64,000 nt of DNA from Citrus sinensis (GCF_022201045.2 NC_068559.1:22513501-22577500); one strand, 5' to 3'. Counted from the first letter of the stretch, positions 1 through 11,762 are shown. Notes: generated by a model not told the origin, from the sequence alone. Made by a program: numbers and translations.

Positions 1-188
1 AAATGAATCGGCTGAATCTAGCTAGGATGCCAGGATGGTCACGGATCCACAGATAACAAGTAACAGTCTTTAAATCTTCTGTTGTAAGTACTTACGCCCC
101 TTTTTTTTTATACGACGAACCCCCGATTCTACCCTCCAAAATCAACAATAGAGAATTTAGTCTTAGCCTCTCAGGATGCACTCAAACC
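1..188. other. Intergenic DNA with no recognised feature
   Basis: Nothing identifiable was found apart from a short T-tract. The last eight bases, CTCAAACC, are the left target-site duplication of the hAT element that follows. Confidence 0.6.
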
Positions 189-1312
189 CAAGGATGGCAA
201 TGGATCAGATCTGACCCAAGATTCATGTAATCCAAATCCAATTGGATTGAATTTGGGTCGGATTAAAATAGATTTGGATCGAATTTGGATATCGATGCGT
301 GGATCTAAGGCGGATCTGGAGCAAATTCGGATTTATCTTAATATCTATATCCAAATCCATATCCACTCACCATTTAATGTAATTTTATTTTAAAAAATTC
401 TTAACAATTATGTAATTATAAATGATGATAAAATTTATTCATTAGCATGTATTTAAGAATCTTAAAACTTAAAGGTACTTAATTGATAATAAGATAAAAA
501 TTTATCAAGTGTAAAATAAAATTAGGATAGTCTGCCCTAATTTTTTTAAGTTTTTCACTCTACAATTTAGTCTCTTTTTTCCTCTTTAGTCTACTCTCGC
601 TTCTCCACTTCATTTGAATGCTTGGATCAGTTCTTTAATTGTTAGGAAAATCCATAGACTTGAGTTTATTTTTCTATCATTTTCTCATAATCTTATTTAT
701 TTTGTATAATCACTAATCAATGGTGGCTATCAACTATAAAATAATTATGTTAATCATATATTTAGTTAAATATGATCATAATAAAAATAATAAAGCACTG
801 AATATAATAAATCATTTTTAACTTATATGTTATTATTTAATGATATAGGAATGATGATGGTGTGCAGTGGATATCAAGATAGTAAATTGGACATTAGAAT
901 ATTATAATGATCTTATTCATGCAATTACTTTTTATCGATATTTTATTATCTTTTTTATTTGTTTATTTTGGTGTAAAAGCATAAGCTACAATACTTATTA
1001 GATTTTTTGTACAAATTATATAATTTAATTGTTACCAATGCATTTTAGTCTTAAATTTTCTTTCTAAAAAAAATTGATCTCTTATTATTGAGATTTAGAA
1101 TTCATGATGGATCTAAAGCATATTTAGATTTTAATTTTTCAATTTGGATTTGGAGCAGATATAGATCTTTATTTTTTGTTTCGAATCTAGATCTGGAGCG
1201 AAAAATATAGATCCATAACGGATCTGGAGCAGATACAGATCTTAATTTTTATTACGGATCTGGATCTGGAGCATTGTAGATCCAATCCATATCTGCTCCA
1301 TTGCCATCCCTA
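189..1312. mobile_element. hAT-1: non-autonomous hAT DNA transposon
   Basis: The element is bounded by a perfect 8-bp direct repeat CTCAAACC (181-188 and 1313-1320), the size made by hAT transposases. Its termini are inverted: CAAGGATGGCAATGG on the left and TAGGGATGGCAATGG when the right end is read inward. Both ends carry many short subterminal motifs built on GATCTGGAGCAGAT and GGATTTGGAT, a typical place for transposase binding. The 1.1-kb interior is AT-rich and has no transposase-like frame, so it must depend on an enzyme encoded elsewhere. The right terminus matches those of hAT-2 at 36399, but the interiors differ. The intact TSD is seen directly; family assignment rests on TSD length and TIR type. 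Confidence 0.85.
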
Positions 1313-1320
1313 CTCAAACC

Positions 1321-1822
1321 TTGAGTATAGTTTTTACTTACGTATTATCGATTATGATTTTAACTAATCTCTCTTGTCAACGAACTTTTGGTTGATTATG
1401 GACGCCTTTTTTTTTTAATCTAAACAATATAAGATTTCATACAAATTGAATTTGTATAGACCTCATCACTTGGAACTTGTGTTGTATCCAAAAATATCAC
1501 CCAACCCAAAGAAAATAAGTTCAATTCTATAACTCATTCATTTTTCTTATAGCCCAATGAATTGAGAGAATAGGCGTCCGAGGAAACTTTATTTCAATAT
1601 ATAAATATAGGCTTGCATACAATGCAAAATCATATATTCGAACCAATAGAAGAAGCATTGTCCCTCGTTGATCCACATGAGCCAACTAGTCAAAGTGGAT
1701 CCACATGAGCCACTTTACAGACTGGGCATGCAGTGCAACTGTTCATTTTTGCTTCTGCCAATAAAGAGTTGATAGTAACCAAAGATTGTATTCTTTATTG
1801 TCATTTGAGAGTAACCAATTAC
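1321..1822. other. 3' flank of RLK-A
   Basis: This is non-coding DNA. The part from about 1735 matches the sequence beyond the stop codons of the other RLK copies (32636, 47486, 57018). A 15-bp motif GATCCACATGAGCCA occurs twice about 30 bp apart (about 1670 and 1700). No gene was recognised. Confidence 0.5.
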
Positions 1823-3684
1823 TTAGGCAGTCACGTAAGTTGCTGGTTGGCCTCGCACATTTTTGACCAGCTTGTTTCTGAAGGAAACCAGCTGAGCTGC
1901 AACCTCTTCCATGCTCATTCGTTCTCTCGGCAACTCTGAAGAGCAAGTGACTCCGATTGCCAGTACTGAAACCAAGCACTCTTTAACACTAAAACTTCTG
2001 GTCCATTGTTTGTGAGCATTGGCCGTGCTTGTCTCCCCTTCTTCTCTTTCTACAAGAAGCACTGGATCAACAATTTCAGCGAGTCTTTGAGGAAGAGCTT
2101 CCTTGACAAAATTATGTAGGGTTAGATTGCCTGTAAACATCTCATTCGTCGGCCCCTTTCCTGTAAACATTTCCAGCAAGAGTATTCCAAAACTGTACAC
2201 ATCTCCACTTGTTGAGACTTCGCTCCCCATTCCGTACTCTGCAATTCGAAAACTAAAATTGTTGGTTCAACTAGTAAAATCTCTAAGGATTGAAAGACAA
2301 GTTAATTAAATTATTGTATTTACGTGGTGCAGCATAACCAACGGTTCCTTTTACTCCAACAGAGCTTGATTGATTAGATGACAAGTTATTGGTGGCTTCC
2401 GGAAGGAATTTTGCTAATCCAAAATCACCTACATGGGCAGTCAATTCACCATCCAGAAGAACATTGCTTGGCTTGAGATCACAATGGACTATTGGAGTTT
2501 CGCAATAATGATGAAGATAATCCAATGCGGAAGCAACATCAACGGCAATATTCAGTCTTTGCAGGAGATTTAAGTTCCTTGGTGCCTCAGCGTTCGGATG
2601 CAACCATTCCTCCAGGCTCCCGTTGACCATGAACTCATAAACTAAAGCCTCGAAATCATTTCCTTGGAAGTCAACACTTGCACAGGAAGTTATTATTTTG
2701 ACAAGATTCCGATGCCTAATACTCCTCAAGGCTTGACACTCCGCTATGAAACTCTTTGAAGCTCCACGATGCTGAAGATTAAGTACCTTAACTGCCACCA
2801 GCTTTTCATGATCATCGTGACTGAGGATTCCTTTATAGACCGAACCAAAGCTACCGGCACCAATCAAGTTTTCCAAAGAGAACCCATCAGTTGCTTTGAA
2901 CAGATTCTCATAGGACACTCGTAAAACCGAAGCCAAGAATGCTGATGGAGTGGCCGGCTCCCTTTTTGATTTGCTCCGCCAGGAAGTAATTATAAAACAC
3001 GACATCCCTGTCACTAACAAAATTACTGTAACTACAGGAATCATCAGTTTCAGGGAACGGGAACGTGATTGCTTGGATTCTTTGATGGAACAAGTAGATA
3101 AATGCAACTCAGATATGCCACCACAGAGGTTATCATTTCCATCAAGAGATATAGCACTTGAATTGCTGAAGACTCCTTTTACTGGTACTTCACCCTCAAA
3201 ATGATTAAAAGACAGATTTAAATTCTGCAAAAAGGGAAAGTTTTCCAAATATTTTGGAATCCGGCCGGACAAATTGTTCCACGAAAGATCAAGATTCTCA
3301 ATGCCTCTCAAAGAACTGAATGACGAAGGTATATTCCCTTGAAAGAAATTACCATTCATGATGAGTTGCACCAACAAAATGCAACTTCCTAAACTACTTG
3401 GAATTTCACCAGACAATTTGTCCTCAGATATATCTATAAAACCCAGATTTTTCAAGATACCAAAATTTGAGGGCATAGGACCATTCAACTGGTTTTGAGA
3501 TAGATCAAGATAGATTGACAAGGAAGAGAGGCCAATTACTTCAGTGGGTATGGTACCACTGAGGTTGTTATTAGAAAGATTTAATGATATTAAGTTTTGG
3601 CATTTCCCCAGACTTGATGGAATGCTTCCCTCTAACATGTTTTCCTCAAAATTTAGTGTAGTTAACAATGTCAAATTTCCTATA
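1823..3684 (-). pseudogene. RLK-A: 5'-truncated LRR receptor kinase (LRR-XII)
   Basis: This is the C-terminal part of an EFR/Xa21-type receptor kinase in two exons, 2324-3684 and 1823-2238, separated by an 85-bp GT-AG intron (2239-2323). It retains the last LRRs, the juxtamembrane and transmembrane segment, and a kinase domain with a GAGSFGSVY loop, VAVKV lysine, HCDLKPSN (non-RD) and DFGLAK. Compared with RLK-B it lacks roughly the first 445 residues, including signal peptide, LRR cap and most LRRs, so no secreted receptor can be made. The last base of exon 1 is C where RLK-B and RLK-D have G, which turns the split APE glutamate into glutamine (APQ) and weakens the donor site. The break at 3685 joins directly to upstream-block DNA through a duplicated 13-mer. 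It resembles RLK-D more than RLK-B. Confidence 0.85.
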
Positions 3685-5453
3685 GAATTACATTGCTGAA
3701 TTACATTGCTGCCTCATCTTTTGTGTTTTCGGATCTGTTGTGGATCTCCTCTGTTTTTGTTGATAGGCGGCTTTTACCTAAACTAAACCATTATTGGTGG
3801 CATGTTGAGAAATTCATGTTCAACTCACTGTACGGGCTCAGATCGTACTGTCTTCCCTATCAAAACAAATTCAATTGTTGAAGTCGTTTTTCGGCATCAA
3901 CAGTTTTGATGTGTGCTATGTTTTTAATATACAAACATAATTTTCTTTATTCAGACTGAAGATCTTTTTCATCCAACATAATTTTATATCCTTAGTATAA
4001 ATTCGATCCTCTGAATAGCTCTTCAGTTTTAAGTTCTGCAAAAAGATAGATCTAAATTCACCCTCAAAATGGTTAAGACTTAAATTCTGCAGTCAATTGT
4101 TTTTTGGAATTTGGCCAGACAAATTGTTGCGAGAGAAAGATCAGCTCTCAAAGAACTCAATGACAGAAGAAATTTTCCCATGAAAGAAAATGATGAATTG
4201 TTTCAACGTAATGCAGCTGCCTAGACTACATGGAATTTCACCAGGCAATGACAATTTATTCTCAGATAAATCTAACGCCACGACATTTATCTAGTCACCC
4301 AAATTTGCAGGCGTTCGTTTTGAGACTTGTCAAAACTTTTTCCAAAAATTCGGGATTCAGGTCATATCAGGCCAGTTATGTTTTGAAAAACTTGTAAATT
4401 ATCAGTGATCAAACTTCAAAACTTTGCAAATAGGTCAAAATACGGAAAAAAAAACTTGATATATTATTGAATACTCATTTTGTTTTGCATTAATATAACG
4501 CTATGGGTGATATCTAGTTCTGTTGGTAAAATTTCTTGGGTTGAAAACAAGAAAACTAGCATTTCAAACTCACTCATATGGATGGGAAAGAAATTTAGTT
4601 ATTATTGGATTAAAAAATAATAATGAGAATTAGAAAAAAATTATAAGGCTTCAACGAGATTTGCTAATCATGTATAGATTAATATGAAGATTAAGAACAT
4701 CACCTAAGCTAATTATTGAACTTGAAAGTTTAGGAGAAACAATTATATGGGTTTGGCCATCAATTTAGCATTCGGAACTTATTGTTTAGGAAGCTACGGC
4801 GGGTTTCGTAGTGGGACTTATCCTCTTTAATGCATATGGTGATTTTAAACCAACATATATATAATCCTATTATAAAACTCATCAAACCTTCTAAAATAAC
4901 ATGTTGAGATATTGTGCTAGATCCATATAAATATTTCTCCAACTTCTTAGCTTGAAGCGATATTCATTTCCATTGATAGTTTAATGGGCAAAGCCTTTTG
5001 AATTCTCCATGTTATCAAGTTAAATTTTGCTGGAAAATGCAATGCGGATATGAATAGAATTTTTTGTGCAAACAATTTTTCTATGTTGACACATCCTCTG
5101 GAACTTTCAGTAAATTTTATGGAGAAGCTTCAATTTCTTGGTTGTTGATTTCGAATACATTAAGCTCTTATTTGGTATTAAAGTATTGTGGGCTAAAAGC
5201 TATAGTTTTTATGGAAAGAAATTTGTAATTGCGAAATAAAAGTTGATTCAGTGTGATAAATATAATGTCAGAATAAAAAATAAAGTAAATTTCGAAATTA
5301 TAATAGTAAGTATTTATTAAATACTTTAGTGTTGCATTAACTGTTTACTACAATATCAAATAGGGGGCTAGTACTACAAGTTGTTATATTAAAAGTCTCC
5401 CAAAAAGGAAGAAGTGACTTAAAAAATTAAAAGAATGCAGGAGCTGAAGTTGG
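3685..5453. repeat. Upstream block, copy 1 (duplicated with 38.0-39.6 kb)
   Basis: This stretch is collinear with about 38045-39565 upstream of RLK-B. Shared landmarks are the segments around 3810-3880 and 38330-38400, and around 4480-5000 and 39000-39560. It contains a decayed LRR fragment (about 4040-4290) and no intact gene. Short frames here, such as the 62-codon one at 3693-3881, recur in the copy but match no known protein. The last 400 bp are AT-rich. Bases 5449-5453 (GTTGG) are the left target-site duplication of Copia-1. Confidence 0.65.
4040..4290 (-). pseudogene. Decayed LRR receptor fragment (upstream-block relic 1)
   Basis: Read on the minus strand, this is recognisable as the region encoding the last LRRs before the transmembrane segment. 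Matches include the sequences for a NLSGxIP-like repeat and the following LNLSFNHFEGE-like repeat of the intact receptors. It is heavily mutated, has internal deletions and gives no open frame. Equivalent relics sit at about 38560-38840 and 62130-62440, so it was already part of the block before the block was duplicated. Confidence 0.6.
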
Positions 5454-5942
5454 TGTTAGGAAATTGATGGGTGAAGCAGACACGCAGCTAAAGTAAAATT
5501 GGTAGAAAAAATAAAGAACAAGCACAATAGAGGACACCAGAAATTACGTGGTTCGGCTTTTAGCCTACATCCACGGGCGAAGACAGAAGGAAATATTTTA
5601 ACAGTGAAAAGGAGTTACAAGTATTGTAGTATTTTAGCTCACTACCCAAAACCCCAATACACCCAAACTCTCTCAATCACTGTAACAAGAGCTTATAAAT
5701 GCAAGCTCTTGAACTCTCTCTCAACTCCCTAAATTGCTCTCTGAATGGAATGATTAAGCTCTTCATTTGCACTTGTATTTATAGCAAAATGATGGCCAAG
5801 AAAGTCAAAGCCGTGGGTATCAAAATCTTCTTCAAAACCGTGTTCATCAAAGCTTGGTGGGTGAAAACCGTGTTCCATCTTCAAAGCCATGTGCCACCAT
5901 TCTTTGTTTATGTAAAGCTTCTAGATGCAGCCGATATTGACA
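5454..5942 (-). repeat. Copia-1 3' LTR (489 bp)
   Basis: On the minus strand it runs TGTCAATATC...CCTAACA, with canonical TG/CA ends. It matches the split second LTR (10327-10353 plus 22902-23363) except at 5537 and 5578. A TATA-like CTATAAATA on the minus strand (5776-5784) fits the U3/R promoter. The R-U5 half resembles the Copia-2 LTR, but the U3 half does not. Confidence 0.9.
5776..5784 (-). promoter_or_regulatory. TATA box of the Copia-1 3' LTR
   Basis: The minus strand reads CTATAAATA inside the U3 part of the LTR. The same motif recurs at about 23197-23205 in the other LTR copy. It is placed by motif only. Confidence 0.45.
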
Positions 5943-6018
5943 TTCTCCCACTTGGAGATTTGATTGAGAATCAATCAATCTCCACACCATCCTATCTGCT
6001 TCACCATTATCATGTTGC

Positions 6019-9000
6019 CTACGTTTCTGCTAGGCCACAAGAGGATCTACTCCAGACAAACTTATCAGTATTTATCGACTTGGTCAAAACATCTGCTAGG
6101 TTCTCTTTGGTATGGATTTTCTGCAAATCCACACTTCCATCTTCCACTACTTCACGAACGAAGTGATACTGAACTCCAATGTGCTTTGTCCTGGAATGAA
6201 AAGTTGGATTCCTTGCAATGTGCAAGGCACTCTGACTGTCACAAAACACAGGAATTTTCTATTGTTTGTGCCCGAGCTCCTCCAATAATCTTTGTATCCA
6301 GATAGCTTCCTTGCAAGCTTGTGTAGCTGCCATGTATTCTGCTTCTGTTGTAGATAAAGCCACAACGGCCTGCAGTTTCGAAACCCAGCTTATAGCTGCT
6401 CCCGCAAGTGTAAACACATAACCAGTAGTGGATTTCCTTTTATTAAGATCTCCTGCAAAATCTGAATCCACATAACCCCTGACAGTAAACTCTGATCCTC
6501 CATAACATAATGCAACATCTGAGGTTCCTCTGATGTATCTCAGAACCCTCTTCACAGCTATCCAATGCTCTCCACCATGATTCGCCATGTATCGACTGAC
6601 TGCTCCCATTGCTTGTGCAATGTCCGGTCTTGTACATATCATAGCGAACATTAAACTTCCCACTGCTGATGCATACGGTACTCGAGACATCTCCTTCCTC
6701 TCTGCTTCATTACTAGGACACATACTTGAGGATAATTTGAAATTAACATGAAGTGGGGTAGAAATTGACTTACAATCTTGCATGTTGAAGCGTCGCAAGA
6801 TTTTCTTCAAGTAATTCTTCTGTGAGAGCCAAATCTTCCTGTTATTTCTGTCTCGGTGAATTTGCATCCCTAGAATCTTGTTTGCTGGTCCCAAGTCCTT
6901 CATTTCAAACTCCCTAGCCAACTGTGCCTTCAATTCTTGGATTCAATCTTTGTTGGGACCTGCTACCAACATGTCATCCACATACAACAGCAAAATGATG
7001 AAATCATTATCTTCAAACCTCTTGTAGTATGCACAATGGTCTGAACTGAGTCTGTTGTATCCAAGGCTCATGATGAAGGAATCAAATCTCTTATACCAAC
7101 ACCTCGGCGCCTGTTTGAGACCATATAGAGATTTGTTCAACTTGCAAACCAAGTTATCTTTTCCTGTTTCTGCAAAACCTTCTGGTTGGAGCATATATAT
7201 TTCTTCTTCAAGTTCTCCATGAAGAAATGAAGTTTTCACATCTAACTGCTCTAGATGTAGGTCAAATGTGGCACACATTGCCAAGACTATTCTGACTGTT
7301 GTGAGTCGAACCACTAGTGAAAATATCTCGTTGAAGTCAATACCTTCTTTCTGAGCATATCCTTTCACCACCAATCTCGCACGATACCGCTCCACTTGGT
7401 CATTGCCATCACGTTTGATCTTGTAGACCCATTTGTTTCCAATGGCTTTTCTTCTGTGTGGTAGTGGTACAAGTTCCCATGTCTTGTTCTTGTGTAGAGC
7501 TTCAATTTCTTCCTGCATTGCTGTTATCCACAAGGCAACATCTGAGCTGTTTAAAGCTTCATGGAAAGTTGAAGGCTCTTCATCCTCTATTAGAAGACAG
7601 TATGCAACGTTGATCTCTGTGACATACTCCGAGTGCCACGCTGGCGGTCGTCTCTCACGAGTTGACCGACGAACTTCTGGAGCCTCAGACTCAACTGGTT
7701 CTTGTTCCTCGTGCTCTGGTGCTGCTTCAGAAGAATCTGAATCTTCTGGATTATTTTCGACATATACCGGCACAGTCTCTGACTTTTCTTTTACAGTGCC
7801 ATCATCTCCATCTTTTCTTTGCAATTGATCTTCTACAAAAAATAACATCTCTGCTGATGATAATCTTGTAGGTAGTGGGGTCCCACAGACGATACCCCTT
7901 TACTCTATCAGCATACCCCAAAAAAATACATCTTCTAGATTTTGGATCCAGCTTTGTTATTTCTTGGGCATTGTACATCACGTACACAGGACATCCAAAT
8001 GCATGTAGGTAGGAATAATCAATTGGCTTTCCAGTCCACATCTCCATCGCTGTCTTCAGCCCAATAGCTGTAGATGGCGATCGATTTACTATATAACAGG
8101 CAGTTTTGGCTGCTTCTGCCCAGAATAAATTGGGTAAACCAGCAGTCCTCAACATAGCTCTTATTCTTTCTGTAAGAGTTCTGTTCATCCGCTCCGCCAC
8201 TCCGTTTTGTTGAGGAGTGTATGCCACTGTGAACTGCCTTTGAATACCTTCTTGCTTACAAAAAGCAAAGAACTCGTCGTCTGTATACTCACCACCATTA
8301 TCCGTCCTCAAGAACTTGATCTTTTTACTAGATTCAAGTTCCACCCACGCTTTGTATTCTTTAAACACTAGAAATACATCTGACTTTTTCTTAATTAGAT
8401 ACACCAAACATCTTCTGGAATAATTATCAATGAAAGTCACCATGTACTTTGCACCTCCCATTGATATATCCGGTGATTCCCAGACATCAGAATGAATCAA
8501 GTCTAAAATGCATTTACTTCTAACAACAGATCTACTGAATTTTAATCTATGCTGCTTACTTGTAACACAATGCTTGCAAAATGGTAAACTTACCGATTTG
8601 AGTCCCGGAAGTAATTTTCGTTCAGAGAGAATCTTCAAACCTTGTTCTGACATGTGACCAAGTTTGAGATGCCACATCATCGTTGACTCTTCTCCATTTG
8701 ATGCGACACACGCATCAGCCTCCTATAGTGTTTCTTCTTTAAGCATGAATAGATTAGGACCAATTTTTTCTGCCTTCATTAATACAAGCGCGCCTTTAAC
8801 GATCTTCATAATTCCATTCTCCACATGAGTTTTGTACCCATGACTATCCATTTGTCCTAAAGACAATAAATTTTTCTTTAGGCCGTTGACATGTCGTACC
8901 TCCCCAATTGTGCGAATTGTACCATCAAACATTTTTATTTTGATAGTACCAATACCAGCGATCTCCAAGGCATGATCATCTCCCATATACACAGATCCTC

Positions 9001-9949
9001 CTGAGATAGGTTCATATGTGTGGAACCATTCTCTCTGATAGGTCATGTGCCAGGTATCTCCTGAGTCTATAAGCCAGACATCAGACAGTCGTTTTCTGCC
9101 TTCTGAAACAGTTGTTGCCTCGCTGTAAAGAATTTCGCCATCATCTGAGGTACTTGCTACACAACCCTGAGCATTTGATGACTCAGGTTCTTTGCCCTCT
9201 TTTCTCTTCTGGTTACTCCAACATTCTTTCTTGACGTGCCCTTTCTTGCCACATTTGTAGCATTTAACATTCTTCTTACTTCTGAATTTTGATCTACCTT
9301 GATTTTGATTCCCACTGGGGCCACGTTCCGTTGATCTCCCTCTCGTCACCGATAGCGCTTTTGCTTGCTGCGAACTTGCTTGTATGTTTTCCTTATTTTT
9401 CCGCCTGCTCTCCTCATTTAATACAGAGGCTGCAACATCATCGAAAACTAGACTCTCCACTGGATTGTTGTTCGTCAGGTTGATGATGAGTTGGTCATAC
9501 GAATCTGGTAGACTTTGAAGTAGAAGCTCTGCACGTTCATTTTCCTCTATATTATGACCCAACGTTGTGAGTTGTGAAAATAGAGTCTTCAATGTATTGA
9601 TGTGGTCGGTCATTATTGTAGATTCCGCCATTCGAAGAGTATAGAGTTTCCTCTTCAAGAAGATTTTGTTGTGTAGTGACTTGGCCTCGTACAATTTTGT
9701 GAGAGTATCTCATATTTCCTTCGCTGTATTTTTCTCTGCCACACTGGATAATACTCCGTCTGCAAGTGTCAAGTGTAGATCACAAATTGCGTTGCCGTCT
9801 ATCTCGTTCCACTTGTCATCAATTATCTCCATGGGCCTTTCTCCAATTGCTGCCAAGCAATTATTTTTTCTCAATACAGCTTTCATCTTCATTTTCCACA
9901 ACGAAAAATTATTTCCGTTAAATTTCTCAATTTCATACTTTGCCGCCAT
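6019..9949 (-). pseudogene. Copia-1 gag-pol polyprotein, broken
   Basis: This is a copia-type polyprotein with the usual order gag, zinc knuckle (CYKCGKKGHVKKEC), protease, GAG-pre-integrase, integrase, reverse transcriptase (YVDD) and RNase H. It starts at the MAAKYEIEKF methionine (9949). Compared with the intact Copia-2 frame it has stops near 9709 (Trp to TGA), 8723 (Gln to TAG), 6942 (Arg to TGA) and 6259 (Gln to TAG), plus a frameshift near 7846. The protease motif also reads DSGDTWH where Copia-2 has DSGATWH. With the LTRs nearly identical, the element may have been copied in trans or decayed quickly after insertion. Confidence 0.9.
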
Positions 9950-10204
9950 TTTGTTGATAAATACTGCACACAAGCTAGTATACCACCTTGAATAGTTATG
10001 AGTATGTGTGAGAATGCACACCAGGAAAGTTCCCAGGAAACACTGGAGGGGTCACAATGGTCCCACTTAAAACCCAGACTCCTTAAGCTCTTATCGCCTT
10101 TGTGACAGAACTTTCCTAGACATGTACAAAACCACACAGTTGTTTTACTCACACCACTATTCCCTGCTTTACACCGCAAAATTCTTGGATCGCTCCCACT
10201 GTTT

Positions 10205-10291
10205 CACGTGAATCGTACCGTATACGTGAACAGTACTGTATACGTGAACAGTACCGTATATGTGAATAGTGCCCTTATGTGAATAGTACCC
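10205..10291 (-). repeat. Copia-1 leader minisatellite
   Basis: Four to five degenerate units of about 20 bp, built on ACGTGAATAGTACCGTAT (plus strand), lie between the primer-binding site and gag. Copia-2 has the same array at 31584-31673. A related array in the same sense orientation lies in the gypsy LTR at about 10612-10690. Confidence 0.75.
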
Positions 10292-10313
10292 GACTCCAAA
10301 AATACAACCAATA

Positions 10314-10325
10314 GCTCTGATACCA
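10314..10325 (-). other. Copia-1 primer-binding site (initiator tRNA-Met)
   Basis: The minus strand reads TGGTATCAGAGC one base inside the LTR end. This is complementary to the 3' end of plant initiator tRNA-Met, the usual primer for copia elements. Confidence 0.9.
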
Positions 10326-10326
10326 C

Positions 10327-10353
10327 TGTTAGGAAATTGATGGGTGAAGCAGA
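10327..10353 (-). repeat. Copia-1 5' LTR, first piece
   Basis: These 27 bases match 5454-5480. The LTR is interrupted here by the gypsy element. The last five bases, GCAGA, are repeated at 22897-22901 as the gypsy target-site duplication. Confidence 0.9.
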
Positions 10354-11738
10354 TGTTGAGTATTAGAAAATGCATATTTATAAAGGAGAAAACCGTCATT
10401 TTACATTTTAAGTCTTACTAACAACCCTTACTTTTATATATTTAACCTTCTTGTGATTTAATTACATGTGTTTTATTTTAATTAAGTATTTTATGTATTT
10501 TAGGGGCATTATAGTCATTTCACAATAAAGGAGAGATCAGACGGCAAAACGGACATCACTTTTGAACTCAGGACGGTCAAAAACCTTAGGAGGAGCATAA
10601 AAGGAAAAATAGCACTATTCACATGTACGGTACTATTCACGTGTACGGTACTGTATACGTTACTGTTCACGACACTGTTCACATAGACGGATGATGACGT
10701 GGCATTGACCGATGATGTGGCATTGACTGATGAGGTGTCACGATCCTGTTGGACTAAAATTCTTATGTACTGTTGATGGTGACGTGGCAGCATATCAGTG
10801 GACGAAAAATCTCGCGTACGGTGCATGCATCACACAGGATTATTTTCAACCAAACCGCGTTACTGTTCATCCGGGTCAAACCGCGTTACTGTTCAAAGTC
10901 GGGTCAAACCGTGTTACTGTTCATCCGCGTGGTCAAACGTGGACTGTTGACTGATGACGTGGCGCAATCCTGAGCGTCCAAACTGTTTTTAATCCGATGG
11001 CCATGATTTACTCCATGTATCTATAAAAAGGGGGCCTCCCCCCCCTAATTTGATATCTCTGAATCCATTTTTGGGATCCATTTTCTGTAATTCCCTCTCC
11101 ATCTTGTATTTTCTTCGTATTTTAATAAATTCCTATTTTGCCCCTAGTTCAACTATGAGTGGCTAATTTTCTTTCAAGCTTGGGTTGAAGGTGAAGTCTC
11201 AACATGTGTCATGGGCTTAATTTGGTAAATTTATTTTCTCTTCCCCTCTAATTTTTGTGGATGTTTTGACTTCTCGTCGACAAATAATAATAGTCTTGTC
11301 TAGATACCGCCTTGGTTACACCGGCTCTCTAGTATAAGATTATTATTATTTGGCACGATAAGCCCTTAGCACCATATTGATTAGAGCGTGGTTCATGAGG
11401 TGTGGATTCCCCCCTCATGATTTAATTGGCATTAATACGGATTATTTAGCCCATGATGCATGTTGATACGGATCCAGATACCCAAGTATGTCATTTCAAT
11501 AGAATTATCTTCAATTTATTCTCGCCATTGCAATTCCAATTTTAGAATTTATTCTCGCCATTTTAATTTAAGTTTTAGCATATACCAAATCATTTCCACC
11601 ATAAATCCAACAACCCATTTACAAAATTAATTCTATACACAATTAAAATCCACCTCCTCGTGGGATCGACACTCGTCACCATAGATCTATACTACAATAG
11701 ATTCGTGCGCTTGCGAGTACATTAAAATTTGCACAACA
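10354..11738 (+). repeat. Gypsy 5' LTR (1385 bp)
   Basis: It begins TGTTGAGTATT and ends GCACAACA. U3 contains an array of GTACTATTCACGTGTACG-like units (about 10612-10690) and a second array built on AAACCGCGTTACTGTTCA (about 10850-10935). A TATA box lies at 11022 and possible AATAAA polyadenylation signals follow near 11123. Short frames inside the LTR recur in both copies and are not regarded as genes. Confidence 0.93.
11022..11028 (+). promoter_or_regulatory. TATA box of the gypsy 5' LTR
   Basis: TATAAAA sits in the LTR followed by a C/G-rich stretch. The same sequence is at 22180-22186 in the 3' LTR. It is the probable core promoter for the genomic transcript. Confidence 0.6.
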
Positions 11739-11744
11739 AGTTTT

Positions 11745-11762
11745 TGGCGCCGTTGCCGGGGA
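11745..11762 (+). other. Gypsy primer-binding site (tRNA-Asp)
   Basis: TGGCGCCGTTGCCGGGGA lies six bases after the LTR end. It is complementary to the 3' end of plant tRNA-Asp, the primer typical of Athila elements. Confidence 0.88.

Noticed and set aside
3693..3881. Frame ending in VEKFMFNSLYGLRS, also at 38220-38402
   Set aside because: Shared only because the block is duplicated; the starts differ, an insertion interrupts one copy, and no homologue is known.
10205..10291. Possible CRISPR-like array
   Set aside because: Units are degenerate and contiguous with no spacers; this is a plant retrotransposon leader minisatellite.
10515..10973. Short frames of 66-103 codons inside the gypsy LTR, repeated at 21673-22131
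   Set aside because: They occur in both LTRs, overlap on both strands, and consist of translated TACTGTTCA-type repeats; no protein family resemblance.
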